A stretch of DNA of 64,000 nucleotides from Amia ocellicauda (GCF_036373705.1 NC_089856.1:6024501-6088500); one strand, 5' to 3'; counted from the stretch's first letter, positions 44,272-56,041 are shown. The notes: generated from the sequence alone by a model not told the origin. A program made the numbers and translations.

Positions 44272-46480
44272 TATATATATGCATCCTTTCCTGTCTTGCG
44301 TGCTGCATTAATCGCGCGTTAATAAAATTAGTGCCATTAAAATGAATTTGTGTTATTTTGACAGCCCTAATATATATATAAACTAGAAATATATGCCAGC
44401 AATATATTATGTATATTCTACATATACTGTATGAGTAAGCTTGGGAATACCATTTTATACCATGCTCAATATGGTACTCTTCTATGTTAGACTATGGTTT
44501 ATTTGTGGCAGAGTGAGTAAAGCTATGTTAAAATCATAGGAATCTACTCTAAAACTCTAAAATAGTGTAGAATATCACTGCATAAAATATATTCTTGAAC
44601 AGATAAAAGTGTTAAATATTATAAAACAGACCATTAAAAGATAATTAGTCAGGCTAACTGAACTGTAAAAGACAAGAAAAAATAAAATACTTTGTCTAAA
44701 ACCTAAAAGAATAATACAATTAAACAGAATTAGGCAGATGGTTTAAAGCTCTTAAAAATAGTTGCCATCAGCCCTATCCTATAGCTTTCACTTTGACCCT
44801 TTTTTTCCCAGGATGGAAAAATAACAAACCTACAATTAATAAAAGTATAGATTTTAAACTTAATTTGATAGCCTTCAGTTTTTTTCAAGTGCACACTAAT
44901 ATAAAAGGTAGCATGTTATAAGATGTGGGGGGATCTCCTTGCATATTGTTTTGTTGTTTGGTTTTGTATGTTGCAGGAGTCATAACCATTCAAATATGTT
45001 TCTTCCTGTAAAGCTTATGTTCCGCGTCGAGTCCACACATGTTGGGCACTCCCTGAAGGACTTAAATACTACATGTATTCATGCAGGGATTAAGGGACTT
45101 CAGTATCTGAATTACTTGTTGTGTTAAATTGCTAAAGCCATCTGGTTAAACACTTAAGTATATTTAATCATCACAAATTAATTGTATTGTACATTAAACG
45201 GAAGGATGCTGTAAGATCCTTCATGCTAGAGGTGATCTGAAAGGTGAATCCAGGTGCAGGGCTAGTAGGAGAGTACAGGAGTGGAGACAGGCAAACTAGT
45301 TGGTAGGGAGAATCCACGAGATGTGGTCAAAAGGCAAACTGCGCTTAAAGGGAAATCCAATATCAAAGAATGATTAATGAAGATGAGTCTGGAACATGGC
45401 AGAGGAAAACACAATCAAATGCTCAGAATTGTTGCGTGAATGCATAAAAGACTTCGCAGGAAGTTTAGGCAGAAGATGTTTTAAATATAAGAGCAACGGA
45501 GAGGGAGATGGGTCAGGTGGGGTCATTGATTCAATAATGAGTAGAATCGTTGGAGGAAAACTGAAATGCTGGAACATGGGAGACATCTAGTGGTAAAGTT
45601 TAGAATGCAAGCCTGACAGATGCATGCAAAATAAAAAAACTCACTGCATATGTCACAAGGTATGGGTGGCCTTATAGCTGGCCATCTAACTGACTATGCC
45701 ATGTTTGGTTTTTTCAAAGGAGGGAACAAGTGCCACCAGATTCCCCCTACAGGCTCTGACCAGAACCCCAGGACACTAAAACAAACTTCAGGTAAGTTAA
45801 CACATTTATTTTTACAGGCAACACACAGATGCAGGGAATGGAGACAGCAGCTGAAAACGACTGGCAATATAGTAAATACTGATAAAAATAAAACTTTCCC
45901 TTTTGTCTCCGCAGATGTCCAATTGTTTTTCTTCTCTTTATCTGTAGGATGGATGGAGTGCAAAACAGATAAGTCTTTTACTTCTTACATTTCAAGGTGC
46001 TATAATGCTTCAATATTAATTTCCCCATATCCATGTTCTCTAGGTACTCGAAACCAGTGCTGACCCACCGATGGCCACAGTCGGGAGGGGACTCATACCA
46101 GCCTCCTGGTGTTCTGCATGTCTCTATCTTTTCGGGTGCAGCTCTGCAATAGAGAATTCTAAAAGAGGGAGGGGAAGATCACCACGGCAACATAACAGTC
46201 AAATAAATTAGCATACACTACCCCACAACTTGTCTGGATGCCTTATTGATTCTTCTATTTTCTTTCTTTCAATAATCAGTCCAGTTACTTAGCTCAGCCC
46301 AGGGAAGTCCATCCCATTTGCTCCAGCTGCCACTTGCCAAATGTCTTATAGACTGGAGTAGAAACCATTGTCTCCCCCTCCTCTCTAATTTGTAATACAA
46401 TAGTGACTGCGGCACTCTCACCCAGCCTGGGGTCCCAAGGCATGGAGGGTATTGGCATGTGGCTCCAAGGCACCCGACTC
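44272..46480. other. Intergenic region, no gene recognised
   Basis: A short TATATATATG tract follows the Tc1 end. Several short open frames occur (for example 45,396-45,590) but none resembles a known protein or shows good splice context. A C-rich part at 46.0-46.15 kb may belong to the LTR-like element to the right. Confidence 0.4.
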
Positions 46481-46487
46481 CTACCCG

Positions 46488-46835
46488 TTGTGACAGGCCA
46501 CTGTCTGTCATGGCATGGCTGCTGCTGATGCTCGCTGATTAGGTGCTGCAGCTGTGTTGTCCACTCCCTCGCAAGCAGGCTGCGGACTCACGGCAATGAG
46601 CACCGTGGCGATTGTGACGTCAATGGCAGCTGTGTTGTCTCTATCTAATCCCTCTCCTTCCCCAACGGAGACAGCTAACTGACGAGAAGGAGGACTGCCA
46701 CTCCTAACCCTGACAGCCCGGAGCACCCTACTTTGTGTGGACCCCCTTTTGTCCCGTTAACCCACGTGAACCCCAATAAAGCCCGGACACCACTGGAACC
46801 CGAGAATCTCTCCCTTCTTGTGTCCGGCTTCTACA
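46488..46835 (+). repeat. Probable solo LTR
   Basis: It begins TGTGACAGGCC and is GC-rich, with an AATAAAGCCCGGACACC polyadenylation context near 46,776 and an ending near TGTCCGGCTTCTACA. These are features of an LTR. No internal coding region is attached and no target duplication could be confirmed. Confidence 0.35.
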
Positions 46836-47104
46836 CCCGTGCATTCCTGGGCCCCCTAGTAAGTGGTCAGGGGCGCTAAAGCTGTGGGGCTGCCCATCTT
46901 CCACTTTCGCCACCACAGGTGCTACCATGAGCGGTCAGGGCCACAACCCACCTCTTGCTCACCCATTGCTCATCCTTCTTCTGGCTGCCTCCATCAACGG
47001 CATCGGCGACGGCATTGGCGTTGGTGTCTCTGTCTCTCAACACTCTGCTCCTTTCCCTTGACTGTGACCTAACATCTTGTCTGCACTCAGCTTTAACAAT
47101 CAAG

Positions 47105-47310
47105 GATGTAAGACCTCATATATTGTAAAAACTTGTGTAAATTGGAATTGGTAAAATGTATTATGCTTTGAATTGCGCTGTATTATGTATACTGAAAATT
47201 GTAATGTTTTATGCCTTGAACTGCATTGTATTTTTGCACTTTCTATTGCACTTACATTTTGTAAGTCGCGCTGGATAAGGGCGTCTGCTGAGACATAAAA
47301 TAATCACTGT
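47105..47310 (+). repeat. Retroposon 3' region with GGATAAGGGCGTCTGCT tail
   Basis: TTGTAAGTCGCGCTGGATAA followed by GGGCGTCTGCT and an AAAATAAT end is the LINE-type tail shared with the elements at 32.9, 47.57 and 60.5 kb. Confidence 0.6.
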
Positions 47311-47539
47311 CATTAGGATTTTTAGAAATTTTAGAAAAGAACCACCCTATATTATAGGGGGTGAAAAAAATGCCAAATATATTGAATACATGTAAATAAA
47401 TGAAATAATTGGAAACACATCATAATGTCATTGTGTGGGCTCTAAGCTTCAATAAGAACTGACATTGGTTAATATGGAACTTATAGAAGTTTCTCAATTA
47501 CATACTAGATTGGGCTTTATATCTCACAAAGCAGATTTT

Positions 47540-47600
47540 GCACTTTGTATTGCGATAATGTTTTGTAAGTTGCCCTGGATAATAATAATGTGACTAAAAT
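47540..47600 (+). repeat. Short retroposon tail fragment
   Basis: TTTTGTAAGTTGCCCTGGAT followed by AATAATAAT repeats the same tail, truncated before the GGGCGTCTGCT part. Confidence 0.5.
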
Positions 47601-47713
47601 GCGACATTTTTAGGCTCTGGGTTTAATTTATTGTCCAAATGAGGCTCAATGATTTCCATGTAATTGGAAAGTATTTAACTTCCTCCTGGTGACCCCTGCC
47701 TCCCAGTACTCAC

Positions 47714-49790
47714 AGTGGTGAACAATCCCCAGCATCTTCTCCCACACTCTGTACTTCAGAGAGTCCAGGTGCTGGGCAACATCTATCAGCGCTCCTGAAA
47801 CCCCCTCTGGATCCTGCACTGGGCACTGGGCTCTGCAATAATATTAAGGAGTCAGTGCCACTGGGCCTTTGGAATCAATACAATAGAAAAGTGGAAGACG
47901 GGCTGGAGTTCACATACCTGCTCTTTGTCAACTATGACTATGGCCAATTACTAATTATTATAATTAAAATGCTAAGATAAACTTTTTGTGCATTACCTGC
48001 AGGAATACTATGTCGTCAGCTCATAGCTCTTGTTCTATGGCTATGATTGATTGCTATATGATTGAGAAATTAATGCTATCTCTCTTGATTACAATATTCT
48101 CCTTCATCATTCAACTCTTTTGTTCCTTTTCAACCCTCAATGCAACTATTCTGGCCTCCTCCTCAACTTGCAGAAACTGGTGAAGTGTATGAAATGTCAA
48201 AATTATCTGCATCTCTGTTTGTTGGGGTTGTGCCTGGAAAATAAAATATGCTGATAAAAGTTTTGTCAATATGCCACTGCAATTATTAGAGGATTGAAGA
48301 CTTTGAGGGGAAAAGATTAAGCACTTTCCCAAGTCTCCTCCTTTTCTATGTTTAAGGATAAAAACAGATCAATGCAATCAACTGATAATTCAACAAGAAT
48401 TCAAGAACAATAAAAAAACGGATCACTTCCTGTGACACTAATCATCATTCATACTTTAAGAGGATTACCTTAATGTATTCTGCTGTTTTATCACGTTTGT
48501 TTAACTTCAATATATGCTTCAAGCTTTTTCTGCAGGTGGTTAAGTGTAGTTTTAAGGTTCTCCTGGAATTAAATAGCAGTTAATAATAACAGGTTTAGAG
48601 ACAGTGAGTACAAATTAACATATTTGTACAAATCACAAGTCAAATGTATTGTAGAAAACTCACATAACCTAAGAATCATAGTTTCTCACTAGTATTATTC
48701 TGGATCTTTCTTCATTGCTACATGCTTTTTGGAAATGTGTAATACATTTTCAAAATCAATTCTGGGAAAAGATGAATGACAAATATAAAGATATTAATAA
48801 AAAATAATTTCCCCCAAATCATGTGACCTTAGCACATTGGTATTCAAGACAAAGAGCTTAGTCATGCAGTGTCTAGTTAGGCCTGAATTACAGGTATCCT
48901 GTAAAAACACATTCTTACTGGCAGCAGAGTAACTGCAAAGTGGCATACTTTACATATTACAATAAACATGTTTTTACTATAATTAGTACAGTACACAGCC
49001 GTAAAATTCTGTACGAATTGTAAGTGCTGTTTAGATACAGCAGTCAGTTAGGATTAAAACAACAAAAACATTTCTGACCTCTTCTTCCCAGGGCTTGGCC
49101 ATAGTTCAGTGTATTGCTTTATCTTCCTGCTCTCAATATCACCAGAACATTTAGTGTTATTACTTTGTGCTAACCAGGATTCAAACCCACAACCTTCCAC
49201 ATTAGAAATAAGTGTCATACCCTCTGAGCCCCTATACCAATAGGTCTAGCTCTAATGTTTCCAAACTTGACTTACATAATATATACTATATACTTGCTGT
49301 AATATACTATAATCTTGCTACAATTACTCAAATACCAGTCAGCAAACCCAGTTTTAATTATTAGTAATTTTTTCTGTACAATAATCTTAGTTAGCACCAC
49401 CCTCCAGCTATTTATTTGTTGGGAAATTACAGTAACAAGGCTGCTAAGTGCTCTCTTCCTTAACAAAGATTTGATGTCTTAGAAATCTGGACAATTTATT
49501 ATAATATACAGTAAAAACATCACACATTATCTTACTGTAAACACTATTATTAAATTGATTTTACAGTTAGGGGCTGCCATTCTAGTATATTGTTATTCTG
49601 AATTTTAAAATACTTAATTAAGTTTTTAATAATATATATTTTCTTCTTGAGATCCATTATAGCCTCCTCTGTTGGACAGAGTTCATGTTTCTTTATATTT
49701 GGAAGTTTTATAAACAGCACCATCAGCTAGTTAGTGCTACTACAGACTCATAGAGATGAAGAGTTAAATGAGGTTTATCTTTATATGAAA
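47714..49790 (-). pseudogene. TRIM-E: TRIM35/A33-like pseudogene cut by a DIRS-like element
   Basis: On the minus strand the end of the RING/B-box exon is at about 49,740-49,646 (K-K-H-E-L-C-P-T-E-E-A-I-M-D) and its donor GT is lost. Exon 2 (48562-48469) is 2 bp short, giving stops; exon 3 (48233-47997) has at least three stops. Exon 4 (about 47,920) has lost its 5' half and acceptor. Exon 5 (47832-47714, 119 bp) is well kept. No B30.2 exon is found downstream. The RING exon disappears near 49,790, where the DIRS-like sequence starts. A decayed SINE lies in its first intron (49.08-49.26 kb). Confidence 0.88.
49080..49262 (-). repeat. tRNA-derived SINE
   Basis: The minus strand reads GGTATAGGGGCTCAGAGGG (A-box-like) and then GGTTGTGGGTTTGAATCC (B-box). 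It is the same family as the copy at 16.7-16.93 kb. Confidence 0.55.
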
Positions 49791-49794
49791 TTCT

Positions 49795-52425
49795 CTTCAG
49801 GCAGTGCAGGCACCGCAGGCGCTGCAGGCAGCACAACAGGTGCCGCCCCCCCCACACCATGACACTCCACCGCCAACCCACACCGCGCTGCTGGAGTCTG
49901 AGTGGAGTCTATTTGCTCCATCTCTGGAGGAGAGCAGTAAATAGGCCACATGGGAGGAGGACCACCTGTCTCTGGGTCTGCACATGGACTCAGAGCTTGA
50001 GGCGGAGCTCATAAAGAGGAGCTGGTCTCACCCACCCCTCCTCCTCCATTGAGCAAGGACATCCATCCTGGTCCTGTGGGACAGGACTGGGAGTTCTGGG
50101 AGGTAATTCAGAGGGCTATGGAGTGTCTCCAGCTCCCGTGGCCCTCTGATCCAGCCTTACCGGACTCCAAGTTCAAGAGAGGTCAGGGCTTGCAGCGGCT
50201 CACATGGGCCCTCCTGCTGCTTCCTGACCTCTTGGAAGAACTGAGGGCCACCTGGGACCATCTGGCAACAGAAAGAGCAGTCCCTGCAGCTGGCCTGGGT
50301 TTACCACATTGCACCCCAGGACCAGCAGCGCAGGCAGGCTGTAGCAGCTTGCAGACGGGGATGCCCCCCGATCGCAGCTCCCAGGCCACAGCCAGGCATC
50401 AGCCCCACCCTCCTGCGTCTCACTGTTAGGCAGGCACCCCCAAAGACTCACCGCCCTGGCCTCCGGCAGCCCACAGCAGCTCATGGTAGGAGGAGGCCTG
50501 GCCCAACCCCACCACCACATGAGCTCCGTCCCCGAGGCGTTCCAGCAGCCTCTAGCCCACCCTTAAACCCCCCAGCAACTCTCAAATTGTCAACTCCGCA
50601 CCCAAGACTCTTGGGTGTTCCAAATAATATCAGTTAGCTACTCCCTACAGTTTCAAACACATCCACCCCCCTTCAGAGGAATGGTGTGGACGCCAGTGAG
50701 GGACCCGTTGCAGTGTGTGGTGCTTCAGGTCGAAATGACCGCTGTCCTAGAGAAGTGAGCAATCCACGAAGTGCCCCCTCCAGGGCAGCACAAGGGATTT
50801 TATTCCCCATACTTACTTGTGCCCAAGAAAGATGGCAGATTCTGCCCCATCTTGGATCTGAGGCACCTGAACCGCCACCTCAAGGTGCTGCGCTTCAAGA
50901 TGCCCAACCTGTGCACCATGTACCAGGCCATCAAGCCCAGCGACTGGTTCATCACAGTGGATCTGAAAGATGCGTACTTTCACATCCCCGTTACGCAGGC
51001 ACAGGAAGTGCATTGATGTCGTGTTAGCCCCCTTGCGTTTCCAGGGGTCTGCATCCCTCAATTATCTAGACTACTGGCTAGTTTGCTCTCACTCGAGGGA
51101 GCAGGTTCAAAACCACACGTACCTGATTTTAGGCCGCCTCTCCGAATTGGGCCTGCGGGTCAATCAAGAGAGGAGCTGCCTGACGCCAACTCAGCAGGCA
51201 TAGTTCCTCAAACTGCGCCTGGTTTCTGTTGCTGTTGCTCGCCACACCAAGAGAGAGTTGCCTCCATACACACGTATCTCTCCCTCTTCCAACTGTCAGG
51301 GTGTCTCTTTGCCAGAGGCTGCTGGGCCTGCTGGCGGCTGCATCACAGACCCTCCCCTTCAGCCTCCTCCAATTGAGGCTGCTGCAGTGGTGGTTCAGGT
51401 CTCTCAAGATGCACCCTTGCTGTGATCACATTCACTCTGGCGCGGCCAATTGTTGGCGGAGCCCTCACAATCTGACCCTCAGTGTGCCCCTGGGGCCAGT
51501 CTACTACTGATCAGTCATAATGACAAACACCTCCAAGCAAGATTGGGGAGAAGTCTACGACGGACATGATGTCTGAGGCAGGTGGACGGAGCCCGCACGG
51601 GCCCTCCATATCAAGTCGGCTTCACCTCCTCTGCCCTGTGTGGGCCCTCAGGTGCTATTTGGAATGCACTAAGGACCAATTATTTGTGTCTTATGGAGTG
51701 CGGACACAGGGCCAGGTGCTTTCAAAGCAGCGCCTCTGACATTGGATTGTGGATATCATTACCATGGCCTATGAGAAAACAGCCTATCGATGTGTTCCAG
51801 GGTCTGTCATGCGGCCTACAGGCACGTTGCCTTACGAGGCCGCCCTGTATATAGTTAATTCATTATGCATTGTGTTGCGGTGCTACATGTGTCTGGCCTG
51901 TACCCCGCTCTGTATATATAATATTTGTTAAACAACAGGATTGTGGCTCCATTCTGAAAATGTGTAGAATGGAGCTCACTGCCGCTGTTCCCAGCTGATG
52001 GCACTTGAGGTTCGCTGCCTCGCTGTGTACATAGTTCCTTGGTGCGCAGGTGTGTGGCCCGCTCTGGTTGTGTGCCATAGAGCAAGAGACCACTGCTGCT
52101 GTCCTCAGCGGTAAGCATGTGAGCTGTGTTCCGCTGCATATACAGTTCATTTGTCTGCACAGTAGAGCTAAAGTTGCCCTGTGTGATCTAACCAGCAGGC
52201 ATCAACTGCTCCTGTGTTCCATAGGTGGCGGATAAGTTCGTTCCCACACCCTGTGGTGTATATAGATTGTTTGTACGAAATCTAAATTTTCAGCACAGTG
52301 GAGCTTCCACTCTGTAAAATTCAGATGAGCAGGATACTCCTATACTGTGTGGCAGCATGAATGTTCCTACGGAAGTGTGCAGAAACCCCTCCCTCTTGGG
52401 CAGTGCTTCCGAATTGAAAGATAAA
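49795..52425 (+). mobile_element. Degenerate DIRS-like tyrosine-recombinase retroelement
   Basis: In order: a gag-like region (49.8-50.43 kb); a DIRS-type reverse transcriptase (50.77-51.2 kb) with L-V-P-K-K-D-G-R-F-C-P-I-L-D-L-R, then D-W-F-I-T-V-D-L-K-D-A-Y-F-H-I-P; after a frameshift and a roughly 45-residue deletion, L-N-Y-L-D-Y-W-L-V-C (DD changed to DY). Next come an RNase-H-side stretch with L-L-G-L-L-A-A-A-S and V-P-L-G-P-V-Y, and a piece R-L-S-D-W-I-V-D-I-I-T-M-A-Y resembling the tyrosine-recombinase region (about 51,730-51,790). The 3' part (51.85-52.42 kb) has loosely repeated GTATATAGTT-type units and ends with the terminal motif also found at 1.46 kb. Defective. Confidence 0.8.
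50771..51203 (+). pseudogene. DIRS-type reverse transcriptase pseudogene
   Basis: The first frame (to 51,016) holds the palm motif V-D-L-K-D-A-Y-F-H-I-P. The second frame (from about 51,005) resumes at R-K-C-I-D-V-V-L-A-P-L-R. The intervening F-A-F-Q-G-type segment is deleted, and the catalytic Asp pair of Y-L-D-D is changed to Y-L-D-Y. It cannot encode a working enzyme. Confidence 0.82.
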
Positions 52426-52779
52426 TAATATTTATTTTAATGTTTCAGAAAAAAACTTGCATTTAACTTCCTGGCACACCTGATTCTCCTAGATACTGCA
52501 AAAGCCGGTATGACAACTTCTGTGTGATGCATAGTAAAATCGTCTCTCAGTATTGTCAATAATTGGTACTGTATAATAATAATAATATGTTGTACCAATG
52601 TTAGAATAAAAGATAAATGATCTTCATCCTCATCTGCATGGTGAGCTACAATAATATAGCTAAATTAAACAAAAAAAATAAACAAGCTTGCCTTCTGTGT
52701 ATTTATTACTGATCCAAAAATAAATATTAGATGTATTAAGTTGTACAAATATACCTCAAATGGCAAAGAGAATGCATTC

Positions 52780-52829
52780 ATATTATGTGGACCTTAAAGG
52801 GTAAACTGGGAAATGGAAATGAAAACTAT
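52780..52829 (+). repeat. 50-bp direct repeat, left copy
   Basis: Identical over 50 bp to 53326-53375, starting ATATTATGTGGACCTTAAAG. The two copies bracket a 496-bp segment. Confidence 0.9.
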
Positions 52830-53325
52830 CGACCCTGCAAACTGTACTGTGAGGGGGGTAGTGGTGTAGGAGTGCAGGAGAGTCAGTGTATATAGTTCTG
52901 TTGCGCATGCTTTGTTCTGTCTGTGCAGGTTATGACCACTCTGGGCGCGAAAGAGCTGCCTTTCTGTCCCCCGGGCACCTGCCAATGGTGGTTGCGCATA
53001 CAGTGTTGTGCTGGCAATGCTTGCTTACATTTGGTTGGTGCTGGGGGGGACAGGGCGAGCTGTAAAAGGAGGTGATGAATACAGGTGTGTTGCTGGGAAG
53101 GGCAGAGCGATCCAGAACTGGGAACCAAGAGGTCTGTGGGTTTGATGCGGTGTGGAGACCTGTTTGCTTCTTTTCTCAAAGAAGAGTGTGTTCGCTGTTC
53201 CTACTTGCTGTCTGGGCGTAGACTACGGCCAACAGTAGTCTGTGTTATTTACACGTGCAAAGAATAAACCGTGTATTTGCAAATGGTACGTAAGTCTCTG
53301 TTACTTTAATTTGTGGGTCATTACA
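52830..53325 (+). repeat. LTR-like insertion between two 50-bp direct repeats
   Basis: From 52848 to 53325 the sequence begins TGTGAGGGGGG and ends GTCATTACA (TG…CA). It has a GAATAAACCG polyadenylation-like signal near 53,262, so it resembles a solo LTR. An extra 18 bp precede the TG. GC content is higher than in the flanks. No coding region is recognised. Confidence 0.4.
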
Positions 53326-53375
53326 ATATTATGTGGACCTTAAAGGGTAAACTGGGAAATGGAAATGAAAACTAT
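53326..53375 (+). repeat. 50-bp direct repeat, right copy
   Basis: An exact copy of 52780-52829; see that entry. Confidence 0.9.
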
Positions 53376-53703
53376 TTGAATTCCATGTACATACAGTACA
53401 TTTCTGTTGTGTTGGCATTGCTGCTTTCACAATTTTCTATATATTTATCAACATCCAGTGTAATTTGGTAAAGGAAATTAAAGAAACATTTTATGCATAT
53501 TTTAGGTGGATGTCACAGGAGCTCTGTGTAACAACAAGATGGGACAGTCTAGAAACAATTAAACAGAAGAAAGAAAAATAAATAAATTGTGAGAGCTTTT
53601 GTATGTCAAATAACAGACAAACATACAAAGAAATACGACATTGATTCCTGATTTAGTCAACACAATTAAGCATTGTTGGAGAGGTGCTAAGAAGTATCTG
53701 ATA

Positions 53704-55261
53704 CAGTGAGGGAAAAAAGTATTTGATCCCCTGCTGATTTTGTACGATTGTCCACTGACAAAGAAATGATTAGTCTATAATTTTAATGGTAGGTGTATTT
53801 TAACAGTGAGAGACAGAATAATAACAAAAAAATCCAGAAAAATGCATTTCAAAAAAGTTATAAATTGATTACATGTTAATGAGGGAAATAAGTATTTGAT
53901 CCCCTATCAATCAGCAAGATTTCTGGCTCCCAGGTGTCTTTTATACAGGTAACGAGCTGAGATTAGGAGCACTCTCTTAAAGGGACTGTCCTAATCTCAG
54001 CTCTTTACCTGTATAAAAGACACCTGTCCACAGAAGCAATCAATCAATCAGATTCCAAACTCTCCACCATGGCCAAAACCAAAAAGCTGTCCAAGGATGT
54101 CAGGGACAAGATTGTAGACCTACACAAGGCTGGAATGGGCTACAAGACCATTGCCAAGCAGCTTGTTGAGAAGGTGACAACAGTTGGTGCGATTATTCGC
54201 AAATGGAAGAAACACAAAATAACTGTCAGTCTCCCTCGGTCTGGGGCTCCATGCAAGATCTCACCTCGTGGAGTTTCAATGATCATGAGAACGGTGATGA
54301 ATCAGCCCAGAACTACACGGGAGGATCTTGTTAATGATCTCAAGGCAGCTGGGACCATAGTCACCAAGAAAACAATTGGTAACACACTACGCCGTGAAGG
54401 ACTGAAATCATGCTGCCACTGCAAGGTCCCCCTGCTCAAGAAAGCACATGTACAGGCCCGTCTGAAGTTTGCCAATGAACATGTGAATGATTCAGAGGAG
54501 AACTGAGTGAAAGTGTTGTGGTCAGATGAGACCAAAATCAAGCTCTTTGGCATCAACTCAACTTGCTGTGTTTGGAGGAGGAAGAATGACATGGAGGTGG
54601 AAACATTATGCTTTGGGGGTGTTTTTCTGCTAAGGGGACAGGACAACTGCACCGCATCAAAGGGATGATGGACGGGGCCATGTACCGTCAAATCTAGGGT
54701 GAGAACCTCCTTCCCTCAGCCAGGGCATTGAAAATGGGTCGTGGATGGGTATTCCAGCATGACAATGACCCACAACACACAGCCAAGGCAACAAAGGAGT
54801 GGCTCAAGAAGAAGCACATTAAGGTCCTGGAGTGGCCTAGCCAGTCTCCAGACCTTAATCCCATAGAAAATCTGTGGAGGGAGCTGAAGGTTCGAGTTGC
54901 CAAACGTCAGCCTCGAAACCTTAATGACTTGGAGAGGATCTGCAAAGAGGAGTGGGACAAAATCCCTCCTGAGATGTGTGCAAACCTGGTGGCCAACTAC
55001 AAAAAACGTCTGACCTCTGTGATTGCCAACAAGGGTTTTGCCACCAAGTACTAAGTCGAAGGGGTCAAATACTTATTTCCCTCATTAACATGCAAATCAA
55101 TTTATAACTTTTTTGAAATGCGTTTTTCTGGATTTTTTTGTTGTTATTCTGTCTCTCACTGTTAAAATACACCTACCATTAAAATTATAGACTGATCATT
55201 TCTTTGTCAGTGGGCAAACGTACAAAATCAGCAGGGGATCAAATACTTTTTTCCCTCACTG
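53704..55261 (+). mobile_element. Tc1-like DD34E transposon, family A, copy 4
   Basis: A 1,558-bp element flanked by TA, with both ends complete. The left end carries the outer GAGGGAAAAAAGTATTTGAT and inner GAGGGAAATAAGTATTTGAT direct repeats. A palindrome follows with 38-bp arms (53931-53968 and 53989-54026, one mismatch, 20-nt loop), directly before the transposase start. Confidence 0.95.
54069..55054 (+). pseudogene. Tc1 transposase pseudogene (family A, copy 4)
   Basis: Starts [14 protein letters not shown] replaces Trp in E-E-N-W-V (about 54504-54506), the same change as in copy 1. About 29 bp are missing after R-R-K-N-D (near 54,590), shifting the frame, and another stop lies near 54,695. 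The C-terminal half with Q-H-D-N-D-P-Q-H and [11 protein letters not shown] is well preserved to the final K-Y. Confidence 0.92.
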
Positions 55262-55612
55262 TATGTGATAACGTCACAGTTCTCTACACACCCAAGTTAA
55301 TCCTTTAATTTGTGGAGCTACATACAAACTCATACCATAGAATCGTATAATGCGTTTTTTTTTTTTATTATTGCCCCCTCCCCCACCAGCATGTGTTGTA
55401 AACAACCAGGAAGTAATTATACTGTTTAACCTGCCAAGAACTATAGAAAGAGATTGCTATATAAATTACATTAGAGGCAATGCAGTGCTTTGATCCAGGT
55501 GAGTGAGCTGTGGATATCCCCTCTATTGTAGATCTGCCATTTGTTTGTGTAATTGTTTGTAATCTTTCAATCTTGAAACATATTATATCTTGTATATGAG
55601 TGGGGGGAAGGA

Positions 55613-55681
<69 letters not shown>

Positions 55682-55682
55682 T
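55613..55682. repeat. (TAA)n microsatellite
   Basis: About 23 uninterrupted TAA units. Confidence 0.95.
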
Positions 55683-55904
55683 ACTGCGATGAAGTGTAAA
55701 ATAAGTAATGTGGCATTTCAATAAAAAAAAAAAAATCATTGTAAATACTTGGTGTTTTCCCATTATTAATGAGATGGTGAATACATGTTAATAAAGAAAC
55801 GTAATTATGGGGATAATATTCACCCTCATGGCTTATATAAAATAGCATCATGTGCAAATCAGGGTCTCCTTTGTAATCAATATTTTTCATTAAAAAATAA
55901 ATAT

Positions 55905-55905
55905 A

Positions 55906-55959
<54 letters not shown>

Positions 55960-56041
55960 TATATATTTTTTTTTATTATTTATATATATATATATATATT
56001 TATATATTTTATTATTTATTATTTATATATATATATATATA
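55905..56041. repeat. TA-rich microsatellite
   Basis: Long TA tracts interrupted by T-rich pieces. Confidence 0.9.

Noticed and set aside
45396..46063. Short open frames at 45.4-46.1 kb as a gene
   Set aside because: No recognisable domain, no splice-site pattern and no continuity between frames.
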